A DNA stretch of 64,000 nt from Streptomyces umbrinus. GTDB lineage: Bacteria > Actinomycetota > Actinomycetes > Streptomycetales > Streptomycetaceae. The stretch lies in assembly GCF_030817415.1 (NCBI RefSeq), contig NZ_JAUSZI010000002.1, positions 9,114,001 through 9,178,000 on the forward strand. The letters are read 5' to 3'. The notes beneath the pieces were generated by a model that was not told the DNA's origin, searched no databases, and was given only the letters and a program-made list of their open reading frames with translations. A program made the position numbers and the translations under genes. This document shows positions 1 to 7,793 of the stretch, one piece after another (position 1 is the stretch's first letter; every line of letters begins with the position of its first letter).

Positions 1-771
1 AAGGCCCTTGTCGGCGCCCACACTCCGCGCGACCAGCGCCTTCGACAGACCCTCGGCATACGTACGCGTACGGAAGTACGCGAAGTGCTCGCGCGCCTCG
101 GGCACCCGGTGGTGGATCACCGCACGGTCGTCGATCAGCAGGACCGCGTCCGGCCGGGCGTGGGTGAGACGGATGCACAGCTCCGTCTCCTCACAGCCCA
201 GCGGCCGCTTGTCGCCGTCGCGCCCGATGCCGGTCGCGAAGCCGCCCGCCGCGTCGAAGGCGCTGCGCCGGAACGAGGCGTTGCCGCCGAGCACGTTGCG
301 CACCTGGACCCGGCCGGGCGGCAGACCCTTGTACGTGCAGCCCACGACCCAGTCGAACTCCTCGGGGAACCAGGCAGGCCGGCGGCCCGACGCCCAGATC
401 GGCATCGTACGGCCGCCGACTGCCATGACCAGCGGATCCTCGTACCCCTCCGCGAAGTGGAGCAGCCAGTCGCGCTCGGCCACCGCGTCGTCGTCGAGGA
501 AGGCGATGACGTCGCCGTACGAGGCGGCGATGCCGGTGTTGCGGCCCGCTGAGAGGCCCCGGGGGCCCGCGTTGGCGAGCACCCGAACCCCTTCGGTCTC
601 CTTGTACTCCTTCGACAGCCGGTCCAGGAGCGCCTGGTTGTGGTCCACCACCAGGAGCGTCTCCAGGGCCGGCCTGGACTGCGCCCGCACCGAGTCGACC
701 GCCGCGAGGATGTCCTCCCAGCGGTCCTCGGTGTACACGCAGACCACCACGGAGATGTCCAGGGTTCTCAA
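1..771 (-). CDS. Glycosyltransferase family 2, partial (C-terminus outside window)
   Basis: The 257 visible codons begin RTLDISVVVCVYTEDRW, the first beta strand of a GT-A fold. They continue through a sugar-nucleotide region with the acid motif FLDDDA (about residue 90), an NVLGGNASFRR segment and an EETELCIRL acceptor-side motif typical of GT2 enzymes. It should move a sugar from a nucleotide donor to a lipid or glycan acceptor at the inner face of the membrane; the acceptor is unknown. The start is taken as TTG at 771, which overlaps the TGA of the upstream glycosyltransferase (TTGA), so the two are translationally coupled. The gene runs off the left edge, so its length and any C-terminal membrane segment cannot be seen. 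Confidence 0.85.
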   Translation of the reverse strand, partial: MRTLDISVVVCVYTEDRWEDILAAVDSVRAQSRPALETLLVVDHNQALLDRLSKEYKETEGVRVLANAGPRGLSAGRNTGIAASYGDVIAFLDDDAVAERDWLLHFAEGYEDPLVMAVGGRTMPIWASGRRPAWFPEEFDWVVGCTYKGLPPGRVQVRNVLGGNASFRRSAFDAAGGFATGIGRDGDKRPLGCEETELCIRLTHARPDAVLLIDDRAVIHHRVPEAREHFAYFRTRTYAEGLSKALVARSVGADKGL

Positions 772-1586
772 GACACCTCTCCCGGCCCGGAGTTGAGCGC
801 CACGGCGTGCGGACGACGGCGCAGCGAGCGCCGGTTGGAGCGCTCCTTGAGGATCACCTTGAGCACCCGCAGCCCGTCCCGCACGGCACGCAGATTGCTC
901 GAACCGTGGATCCGGAGGTACTCGTGGCTCGGTATCTCCTGGACCTTGAGCCCCGCCTTGACCACCCGGATGTTCATCAGGGTCTCCACCTCGAAGCCGG
1001 TGCAGTCGAGGTCGATCTTGTCCAGGCAGTGCCGCCAGAAGGCGTTGTAGCCGTAGCAGAGGTCGGTGTAGCGGGCGCCGAACTTGCGGTTGACGGCTGT
1101 GCACAGCGCCCAGTTGCCGAGCTTGCGGATCGGCGTCATGTCGTCCGTGCCGCCGCCGTTGGCGAACCGCGACCCCTTCGCGAAGTCCGCCCCGGAGACC
1201 AGCGCGGAGACATAGCTGACGATCTCGTGACCGTCGGCCGAGCCGTCCGCGTCGACCATGACGATGATGTCGCCGGTGGAGGCCGCGAATCCGGTGATCA
1301 GGGCATCTCCCTTGCCCTTGCCCACCTGCTTGACGACCTTGACGTCCGGCCACAGCTCGCGGGCGACCTCGACGGTGTTGTCGGTGGAATTGCCGTCGAC
1401 GAGAACCACTTCGTGGATCCATGCCGGCAATGTCTTGAAGACGTACGGGAGATTCTCCGCCTCGTTCATGGCGGGAATCACGACGCTCACCGGAGGCGCT
1501 ATGGCCAGGTGAGTCGATATGGGCCGGTACTTGCTGGCTATGAGCGGATCTTGGCCCGAAACCGCCGGGCGCACAACAGAACTCAT
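768..1586 (-). CDS. Glycosyltransferase family 2 (polyprenol-phosphate mannosyltransferase-like)
   Basis: This is a 272-residue protein. After about 30 variable residues comes VSVVIPAMNEAENL, then VLVDGNSTDNT, then the metal/nucleotide motif MVDADGS, and later GSRFANGGGTDDMTPIRKLGN. The order and spacing match GT2 enzymes related to dolichol- or polyprenol-phosphate mannose synthases. No transmembrane helix is evident, so it is probably a peripheral cytoplasmic enzyme. The ATG at 1586 is chosen because upstream residues are low-complexity and the GT fold begins soon after it. It overlaps the next glycosyltransferase by 4 bp, so both probably act in one surface-glycan or glycolipid pathway. 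The acceptor is not shown by the sequence. Confidence 0.85.
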   Translation of the reverse strand: MSSVVRPAVSGQDPLIASKYRPISTHLAIAPPVSVVIPAMNEAENLPYVFKTLPAWIHEVVLVDGNSTDNTVEVARELWPDVKVVKQVGKGKGDALITGFAASTGDIIVMVDADGSADGHEIVSYVSALVSGADFAKGSRFANGGGTDDMTPIRKLGNWALCTAVNRKFGARYTDLCYGYNAFWRHCLDKIDLDCTGFEVETLMNIRVVKAGLKVQEIPSHEYLRIHGSSNLRAVRDGLRVLKVILKERSNRRSLRRRPHAVALNSGPGEVS

Positions 1587-1951
1587 GAGTCTGATCCCTC
1601 TCGTCCGGTGGACCGCCCGCCCCTGGGCGGTCCGGCATTTTGTCCGGTTCGAAAGGGGGGTTTTGTCACTTACGGCATGCCGAAATCGATCTCCGTGCAG
1701 GCCGGGTGAGCTGGCAAAGCTGGCCGACTGGCTGGGTCGGTCGCGCGGCGGCACTCGGCACAAAAGCGGTCACCGAGCACGGCACCCCCCTACCGCGCCC
1801 CGCGCCGGGCCCTCTTCGCGATCCTGAGCCCTCCCCTGAATCGCATGTGCGTGATGGTCCGATGCGGGTGGATGTACGACGGTATTGATGATTGAGACGA
1901 TATGGCAAGACCTGGAACGTGGCCTCACGTTTTTGTTGATTTGGACGTTAC
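1587..1951. other. Non-coding gap with a 9-bp hairpin before the GT operon
   Basis: This 365-bp stretch lies between two minus-strand genes. No convincing gene is seen. A perfect inverted repeat (GGACCGCCC at 1610-1618, GGGCGGTCC at 1625-1633, 6-nt loop) sits about 24 bp upstream of the glycosyltransferase ATG, in its likely 5' leader. It could be a regulatory hairpin or the terminator of the upstream acyltransferase gene; it lacks a U-tract on the minus strand. Confidence 0.5.
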
Positions 1952-3046
1952 CTAACGGCCCGAGCGGATTTTTCCCATCCGCTTGAGGGCTTTGTCGGCC
2001 GGCTCGAACAGCTCCGGCCGCGACAGCACCGCGTTCCGCAGCGCCCGGACAGGGGCGCGCCGCGCCCGGTGTCCGAGCGCCACGGGATGGCGGCGCGTGA
2101 CCAACCCCTCGGACACGGCGAGTTCGCGTGTCTTCAGGGAATCCTTGTATTCCTTCTGCCCCCGGCCGAGATCCAGATAGGCGATGCCGTCGGCGGCAGC
2201 CGCCTCGGCCATACGCAAATGCAGGACAAGGCCCGGGGAGTATTTGGAGAACGCCGGGTCGTACGCGGGGAACCAGCACGCCAGGACGCGTCCGGAGCGC
2301 AGCCCGAAGTGCGCGGCGATCGGCTTGCCGCCCGCGTAGAGCACCGACAGGATTCCGGCGAACGGCTCGGAACGGGTGTGGAAGAGCTGGTGCGTCAGCC
2401 GGGTGATCCACGGTTGCGCGAAGCGGTCGCTGCGACCGGTCCTGCGGTACTGCGCCGACTTCCATCCCATCAGCGTGAGCAGCGCCTCGGGATCACGCTC
2501 GTCGTGCACATAGCGGACCTCGCCGTGATCGCGGCCGAGTCTGCGGTCCTTGGCCAGGGTGGTCCGGGTGAACTTCGGTGACCGGGCCCGCAGTTCGGCG
2601 AGATACGTCTCGTACCCCCGGTCGACGTCCATGACCGGGGAGGGGAAGGTGCCGGAGGCCTCGGCCTCGAACGGCTCCTGGCCTTCCACCAGGTGGTCGA
2701 ACTCCCACACCGCGAGCCCGCAGGCCCGCAGCAGTTCCCTTGCGTCCCAGGTGAAGCCGGGCCCGTGGACGAGGCCCTGGCAGTCGGAGACACCGAGGCC
2801 GACGGCCCGGCCGACGCCGGTGGTGGTTCTCTGGAACGGGAAGAAGGCCACGGGTTCGCCGCCCTCCCGGACCACGGCGATCCGTACGCCGCGTCGGCAG
2901 CGTCCGACGGCGAGGGTGAACTCCGGTGACAGGAACGGGTTGGCGAGTTCCGGCGAGCCGTGCAGATGGGCCTTCGACTGAAGGGCCGACCATGCCGCCC
3001 GGTCGGCGGCGGTCAGTTCGCCGGGGCGGTACACGCTGATGTTCAC
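1952..3046 (-). CDS. GNAT-fold acyltransferase, CelD/BcsL-like
   Basis: This 364-residue protein has the layout of the double-GNAT acetyltransferase_6 (CelD/FemAB-like) group. An N-terminal half contains GVRIAVVREGGEPVAFFPFQ. A C-terminal half contains FAGILSVLYAGGKPIAAHFGLRSGRVLACWFPAYDPAF and IAYLDLGRGQKEYKDSLK; the last motif is typical of this family. Members acylate exopolysaccharides or transfer amino-acyl groups; the substrate here is unknown. The GTG start at 3046 lies one base after the TGA of the upstream small membrane protein, so the two form an operon, and the neighbouring glycosyltransferases suggest a role in surface-polymer decoration. Confidence 0.8.
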   Translation of the reverse strand: MNISVYRPGELTAADRAAWSALQSKAHLHGSPELANPFLSPEFTLAVGRCRRGVRIAVVREGGEPVAFFPFQRTTTGVGRAVGLGVSDCQGLVHGPGFTWDARELLRACGLAVWEFDHLVEGQEPFEAEASGTFPSPVMDVDRGYETYLAELRARSPKFTRTTLAKDRRLGRDHGEVRYVHDERDPEALLTLMGWKSAQYRRTGRSDRFAQPWITRLTHQLFHTRSEPFAGILSVLYAGGKPIAAHFGLRSGRVLACWFPAYDPAFSKYSPGLVLHLRMAEAAAADGIAYLDLGRGQKEYKDSLKTRELAVSEGLVTRRHPVALGHRARRAPVRALRNAVLSRPELFEPADKALKRMGKIRSGR

Positions 3047-3047
3047 G

Positions 3048-3488
3048 TCAGGATGCCCGTCTTCTCACCGTACGGCCACGGAACCGCCGTACCAGGACCA
3101 GCAGGAGAATGAGGGAGCTGAGCGCGGCCACGGCCGCGATTCCGCCACGGACCGACCACCGGTGCACCGCGAGCATGCCTTGGGCGACCAGAAGGTTGAG
3201 AGCTACTGCTGCTGACAGGGACGCAATGGTGCGGCCGAACGGTTCCATGCCGCGCAGGGCGATTCCTACCGCGGTTCCCGGAGCGGCCAGCAGGAAGAAG
3301 AGCGCGAACGGGGCGCGCAGCGGCGAGTCCACGTCGGTCAGGGCCAGCACGGCTCCGACGCCGGCGATGGCCGCGGCGGCGCCTGCGAGCAGGGGGAGCA
3401 GGTCCCTCCCCGGATCCTGGTCCAACCGCTCTTCACCACCCGATGGGGATGGGTCCGATGGAGATGGCTTGATACGTAAGGTCTGCAT
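3048..3488 (-). CDS. Small integral membrane protein
   Basis: This 146-residue protein starts at ATG 3488. A charged, Pro/Ser-rich N-terminus of about 35 residues is followed by four hydrophobic stretches: LLPLLAGAAAAIAGVGAVLAL, APFALFFLLAAPGTAVGIAL, an Ala/Leu-rich helix near IASLSAAVALNLLVAQ, and AALSSLILLLVLV. A basic tail (RRFRGRTVRRR) suggests a cytoplasmic C-terminus. The family is unknown to me. It is the first gene of a two-gene operon with the CelD-like protein one base downstream and may be a membrane partner for it; that role is inference from position only. Confidence 0.7.
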   Translation of the reverse strand: MQTLRIKPSPSDPSPSGGEERLDQDPGRDLLPLLAGAAAAIAGVGAVLALTDVDSPLRAPFALFFLLAAPGTAVGIALRGMEPFGRTIASLSAAVALNLLVAQGMLAVHRWSVRGGIAAVAALSSLILLLVLVRRFRGRTVRRRAS

Positions 3489-3640
3489 TGGCGACTTTGC
3501 CCCCCGACGCGCCGGATGCCGGGCTTCAATGTGGACCAGCCCGGCCCGGGGCGTCAAGGTGCGGAAGGCGTCGTTGTTCGTGTGCGGGCCGGTGGGGGCT
3601 TGTCGCGCCGTTCCTCGCGCGCCTAAAAGCAAATAGATTG

Positions 3641-3682
3641 CGCAGTTCCCCGCGCCCCTTTGAAGGGGCGCGGGGAACTGCG
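3641..3682. terminator. Perfect 20-bp hairpin of the intergenic repeat family
   Basis: Arm CGCAGTTCCCCGCGCCCCTT at 3641-3660 pairs perfectly with 3663-3682 across a 2-nt loop. It lies just past the stop of the protease gene (minus strand, stop at 3690) and probably ends that transcript. It is one full copy of a repeat that recurs across the window. A degenerate copy precedes it at about 3589-3625. Confidence 0.75.
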
Positions 3683-3689
3683 TACGTCA

Positions 3690-4898
3690 TTACGGGACGA
3701 TCTTCAGGAGGCGGTTCGGGGAACCCGTGCCGGGGCTGGTCACCACGCCGGTGGTGGCGCCGTTCACGAGGGCCGTGGACACCTGGGCCGGGGTGGCCGA
3801 GGTGTGGCCCGCCAGGTAGACGGCGGCCGCGCCCGCGACGTGCGGGGTGGCCATCGACGTACCGGAGATGGTGTTCGTCGCGGTGTCGCTGGTGTACCAG
3901 CCCGCCGTGATCGACGAACCGGGGGCGAAGATGTCGAGGATCGAGCCGAAGTTGGAGTAGCTGGCCTTGGCGTCCGTGCTGGTGGTGGCGCCGACCGTGA
4001 TCGCCGTGGCGACGCGGGCCGGGGAGTACGAGGAGGCGTTGGCACTGCTGTTGCCCGCCGCGACCGCGTAGGTCACGCCGCTCGCGATGGAGTTGGCCAC
4101 CGCGGTGTCCAGCGTGGTGGACGCGCCGCCGCCGAGCGACATGTTGGCGACCGAGGGACCGCTGTGGTTCTGGGTCACCCAGTTGATGCCCGCGATGACG
4201 CCGGCGGTGGTGCCGGAGCCCGCGTTGTCGAGCACGCGGACCGCCACGATGTTCGCCTTCTTGGCGATGCCGTAGGTCGAGCCGGCGATGGTCGTGGCGA
4301 CGTGCGTGCCGTGACCGTTGCCGTCCGAGGCGACGGTGTCGCCGTCCACGGCGTCGTAGCCGTAGCTGGCCCGGCCGCTGATCTGCGAGTGCGTGATGCG
4401 CACGCCGGTGTCGATGACGTACGCCGTCACGCCGCTGCCCGCCGTGTCCGGGTAGGTGTATGTGCCGGAGAGCGGCAGCGACGTCTGGTCGGAGCGGTCC
4501 AGGCCCCAGGGGGCGTTGGACTGGGTGGTGTCGGTGACGTGCACCGTCTGGTTCTGCTCGACCACGGCCACCGACGGGTCGGCCGCCAGTCTCTTGGCCT
4601 CGGCCGCGGACAGGGTCGCCGTGTAGCCGTTCAGCGCGGCGCCGAACGCCTTCTTGACCGTGCCGCCGTACTCCTTGATCAGACCCTTGCCCTCGGCCGA
4701 CGAGGCCTTGAAGTCGACGCCCTTCTTCAGCGTGACGATGTAGCTGTCCTTGACGGCGGTGGGGGAGTCCGCCGCGAGGACCCGGCCCTCGGCCGGCGCG
4801 GCCTGGGCGGGAAGCGCGGTGACGGCGCCTAGCAGGGCGGCGGTCGCCACGGAGGTTATCGCGGCGATCCGGATCTTCTTGCTACGCAGCTGTGCCAT
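3690..4898 (-). CDS. Secreted subtilisin-like serine protease (S8) with I9 propeptide
   Basis: This 402-residue pre-pro-protease has a Sec signal peptide (residues 1-33; KK basic region, Ala/Leu core, ALPAQA). An inhibitor I9 propeptide follows at about 50-125 (SYIVTLKKG to VAVVEQNQTVHV). The S8 catalytic domain has D163 in VIDTG, H196 in GNGHGTH, oxyanion N283 in AAGNS and nucleophile S348 in GTSMATPHVAG. The AYVIDTGVRITHSQ style resembles proteinase K/aqualysin-type extracellular proteases. It should be secreted, autoprocess and degrade proteins outside the cell. A strong GAGGAGGA site lies 5' of ATG 4898. It is divergent from the SGNH lipase and a conserved-looking hairpin follows the stop codon. 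Confidence 0.95.
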   Translation of the reverse strand: MAQLRSKKIRIAAITSVATAALLGAVTALPAQAAPAEGRVLAADSPTAVKDSYIVTLKKGVDFKASSAEGKGLIKEYGGTVKKAFGAALNGYTATLSAAEAKRLAADPSVAVVEQNQTVHVTDTTQSNAPWGLDRSDQTSLPLSGTYTYPDTAGSGVTAYVIDTGVRITHSQISGRASYGYDAVDGDTVASDGNGHGTHVATTIAGSTYGIAKKANIVAVRVLDNAGSGTTAGVIAGINWVTQNHSGPSVANMSLGGGASTTLDTAVANSIASGVTYAVAAGNSSANASSYSPARVATAITVGATTSTDAKASYSNFGSILDIFAPGSSITAGWYTSDTATNTISGTSMATPHVAGAAAVYLAGHTSATPAQVSTALVNGATTGVVTSPGTGSPNRLLKIVP

Positions 4899-5213
4899 GC
4901 GAGGGAGTCCTCCTCATAGGCGGCGTGCGCCTGGGTGGGGCGCACGTCTGTGGGGGGTGCGCACGTGATCGCACGCACAACCAGGAGCGTTGCGTTCCGC
5001 TACCGGTTGAGACATCAGCGTGATCGATCTACGGATGTAGCTCAAGGGAGTTGACACTTTGTCACGCACCTGTCATGAACACGCAATCGAACGCACGGTG
5101 AACACAAAGCGGAGGACCCGGTAGGTCCGGAAAAGTCTTGGCATGGACACTTCCTGTCAACACGCGTAGCTGCTACGAAAGTTACGGCAGAGATCCTGCT
5201 AAAGGGAGGTTCC
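4899..5213. promoter_or_regulatory. Divergent promoter region between protease and lipase genes
   Basis: This 315-bp region separates two outward-facing genes for secreted enzymes and has no gene. On the lipase side, 5142-5177 holds TTGGCATGGACACTTCC followed by the dyad CGTAGC-t-GCTACG at 5165-5177, then an AAAGGGAGG ribosome site before ATG 5214. I recall similar elements upstream of Streptomyces secreted-enzyme genes but could not check this. No confident -35/-10 pair is assigned on the protease side. Confidence 0.45.
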
Positions 5214-6023
5214 ATGAGACGTTCCCGACTTACGGCATACGTGACCTCGCTCCTCCTCGCCACCGTCTTCGCCCTCACCGGGGCAACGACGGCGCAGGCG
5301 TCCCAGCGAGCAGCAGCCACGGGCTATGTGGCCCTCGGCGACTCCTACTCGTCCGGTGTCGGCGCGGGCAGCTACATCGGCTCCAGCGGCGACTGCAAGC
5401 GCAGCACGAAGGCCTACCCCTACCTCTGGGCGGCCGCCCATTCACCCTCGTCGTTCAGTTTCACGGCCTGCTCAGGCGCTCGTACGGGTGATGTTCTGGC
5501 GAACCAGCTGGGCCCGCTCGGCTCCGGCACCGGCCTCGTCTCCATCAGCGTCGGCGGCAACGACGCGGGCTTCTCCGACGTCATGACGACCTGTGTCCTG
5601 CAGTCCGAGAGCGCCTGCGTCGCCCGCATCAACACCGCGAAGGCGTACGTCGACTCGACACTCCCCGGCAAGCTCGACTCGGTCTACTCGGCGATCAGCG
5701 CGAAGGCCCCGGCCGCCCATGTGGTCGTCCTGGGCTACCCCCGGTTCTACAAGCTGGGCGGCAGCTGCCTGGCCGGCCTCTCCGAGACGGAGCGGGCCGC
5801 CATCAACAGCGCCGCCGACTACCTGGACAGCGCCATCGCCAAGCGGGCGGCCGACCACGGCTTCACCTTCGGCGACGTACGCCCCACGTTCACCGGTCAC
5901 GAGATCTGCTCCGGCAGCGCCTGGCTGCACAGCGTCAACTGGCTGAACATCGGCGAGTCGTACCACCCGACGGCCTCGGGCCAGTCGGGTGGCTATCTGC
6001 CCGTCCTCAACGCCTCGGACTGA
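5214..6023 (+). CDS. Secreted SGNH-hydrolase lipase/esterase
   Basis: This 269-residue secreted enzyme has a signal peptide at residues 1-29 (basic RRSR, Leu/Ala core, TTAQA). SGNH block I is GDSYSSG with nucleophile S44. The block III Asn is N116 in SVGGNDAGF, and the catalytic His is H251 in SYHPTASGQ. Six Cys in the mature part (near 61, 86, 127, 134, 184 and 232) fit the three disulfides known in Streptomyces GDSL lipases such as those of S. rimosus and S. coelicolor. It should hydrolyse acyl esters outside the cell. It has its own leader with a good ribosome site and does not appear to be in an operon with the converging kinase gene, whose stop lies 32 bp downstream on the other strand. 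Confidence 0.93.
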   Translation: MRRSRLTAYVTSLLLATVFALTGATTAQASQRAAATGYVALGDSYSSGVGAGSYIGSSGDCKRSTKAYPYLWAAAHSPSSFSFTACSGARTGDVLANQLGPLGSGTGLVSISVGGNDAGFSDVMTTCVLQSESACVARINTAKAYVDSTLPGKLDSVYSAISAKAPAAHVVVLGYPRFYKLGGSCLAGLSETERAAINSAADYLDSAIAKRAADHGFTFGDVRPTFTGHEICSGSAWLHSVNWLNIGESYHPTASGQSGGYLPVLNASD

Positions 6024-6054
6024 TCACCGCCGAGGCCTGATCGCCTCGGACCGA

Positions 6055-7749
6055 CTACTGCCGAGGCCTGATCGCTCCGTTCGGCGCGAGTGCCTGCGGA
6101 GCGTCGGAGGAGGCCCCGCCCGTCGGGGCCTCCGTCTCGCACGTCACCGAGAAGGGCACCTGTTCCGACTTCGCCTCCTCGGGACTGCGCACCTCCACAC
6201 CGATCTTGTTCTTGTACGTCCCCGACGCGTCGTACGTCGTCACGATGACCGAGTTCTGCTTGGTCTTCCCGCCGTTCGCGGGGAACGACAGGGTCTTCCA
6301 GCCCGGGTCGGACACCTGACCCGTCTCCGTCACCCAGCGGTACTCCACGTCCGCCGGCACGACCGTCACCGTGAACGTCGCCGTGAAGGTCGGAGCCTCG
6401 GCGTCGGGCGGCGGGCAGGCGCCGGTGTACTCGGTGTGCGAGCCCGAGACCGTGACCTTCACGGACTGGGTGGGCGGCTTGGTCGTCTGGCCGCCGGTGG
6501 TCGAACCGCCGTCGCTGCCGTTCGAGCCGGAGCTCTCCGTGGTCGAGCCGCCGTCCGTGCCGCCCCCACTGCTTCCGTTGCTCCCGCCGTTGTCACCGCC
6601 GCCCGTCGAGCCGCCGGTGCTCGACCCGCTGTTGGAGGTGTCGTCCCCGCCGCCCCCGTTGTCCCGGTTGACCAGGGCGTACGTCAGTCCCCCGAGCGCG
6701 ATCGCGAGCGCGGCCAGACCCGCGATCACCACGACCGTCGCGCGCCGCGGATGGGCGGGCCCCGTGGTGGTGGTCGTCGCGGACGACGCCTGCTGCGGCG
6801 AGTAGGCGGGCTGTGTGTAGGCGGGCGGTGTGTACGCGGGAGTCGGGGTCGGCGGCGTCGGGGCCGGCTGCGGCAGTGCCGCGATCGTCGGCGCGTAGGC
6901 GGCGCTGCCCGTACGGGGTGTGCCGCCCGCCGCGACGAGCCGGAGATCCCGCTCGGCGTCCTCGGCCGACATGCGGTCCGCCGGGTCCTTGCGCAGCAGG
7001 CCCTCGATCACCGGGGTGAGCGGGCCCGCGCGGAGCGGTGCCGGCAACTCCTCGTCGACGACCGCCCGCAGGGTGCTCAGCGGCGTGTTCTGGCGGAACG
7101 GCGAGTTGCCCTCCACCGCCGCGTAGAGGAGCACACCGAGCGACCACAGGTCGGACTCCGGTCCCGGTGTACGCCCCAACGCCCGCTCCGGCGCGAGGAA
7201 TTCGGGCGAACCGATCACCTCACCGGTCATGGTGAGCGCCGAACTGCCCTCCACCGTCGCGATACCGAAGTCGGTGAGGACCACACGGTCGTCGTTCGAC
7301 AGCAGTACGTTGCCTGGCTTCACGTCCCGGTGCAGGACCCCCGCCTCGTGCGCGGCCCGCAGCGCGGCCAGCACCTCCGCGCCGATGTGCGCGGCGCGCT
7401 GCGGCGACAACGGGCCCTCGGCGTCCAGCAGATCGGAGAGCGCGATCCCGCGGATCAGCTCCATCACGATCCACGGGCGCCCATCCTCCGTCGCCACGTC
7501 GTAGACCGTCACCACATTGCGGTTCGCGACCCGGGCGGCCGCCCACGCCTCGCGTTCCAGCCTGGCGTACATCCGCTCGGCGTCGGGGCCCGGCAGTCCG
7601 CCCGGGGCCCGTACCTCCTTGACGGCGACCTCGCGGTGCAGCACCTCGTCACGGGCGCGCCACACCGTCCCCATCCCGCCCTCGCCCAGCGGAGAGAGCA
7701 GACGGTAGCGCCCCGCGATCACTCGTTCACTACCCGGCTCTTCGGACAC
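6055..7749 (-). CDS. Membrane Ser/Thr protein kinase (PknB-like) with extracytoplasmic domain
   Basis: This is a 564-residue protein. The kinase domain spans about 14-275: P-loop GEGGMGTV, ATP lysine K44 in VAVKEV, catalytic loop HRDVKPGNVLL, DFGIA and the APE region SPEFLAPE. A Pro/Thr/Tyr-rich juxtamembrane stretch (PAYTPPAYTQPAYS) follows, then one transmembrane helix (ATVVVIAGLAALAIALGGLTYAL). A long Gly/Ser/Thr/Asn linker leads to a C-terminal extracytoplasmic beta-type domain with two Cys. It has no PASTA repeats, so the sensor domain is different. The start is GTG 7749 because a GGGGGA site sits 5-6 nt upstream. It lies 44 bp after the metal-transporter gene and could be read with it. 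Confidence 0.93.
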   Translation of the reverse strand: MSEEPGSERVIAGRYRLLSPLGEGGMGTVWRARDEVLHREVAVKEVRAPGGLPGPDAERMYARLEREAWAAARVANRNVVTVYDVATEDGRPWIVMELIRGIALSDLLDAEGPLSPQRAAHIGAEVLAALRAAHEAGVLHRDVKPGNVLLSNDDRVVLTDFGIATVEGSSALTMTGEVIGSPEFLAPERALGRTPGPESDLWSLGVLLYAAVEGNSPFRQNTPLSTLRAVVDEELPAPLRAGPLTPVIEGLLRKDPADRMSAEDAERDLRLVAAGGTPRTGSAAYAPTIAALPQPAPTPPTPTPAYTPPAYTQPAYSPQQASSATTTTTGPAHPRRATVVVIAGLAALAIALGGLTYALVNRDNGGGGDDTSNSGSSTGGSTGGGDNGGSNGSSGGGTDGGSTTESSGSNGSDGGSTTGGQTTKPPTQSVKVTVSGSHTEYTGACPPPDAEAPTFTATFTVTVVPADVEYRWVTETGQVSDPGWKTLSFPANGGKTKQNSVIVTTYDASGTYKNKIGVEVRSPEEAKSEQVPFSVTCETEAPTGGASSDAPQALAPNGAIRPRQ

Positions 7750-7793
7750 GGGCGTCCCCCATTCGCATCCGCACGATTCTGAACAAAAGTAGC

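Noticed and set aside
1952..3046. Peptidoglycan FemX-type aminoacyltransferase
   Set aside because: The GRGQKEYKDSLK motif fits CelD/BcsL-like GNAT proteins, and no Fem-type tRNA-binding coiled-coil is seen.
5989..7782. Plus-strand frame over the kinase gene
   Set aside because: It is an Arg-rich shadow of the kinase with no recognisable fold.
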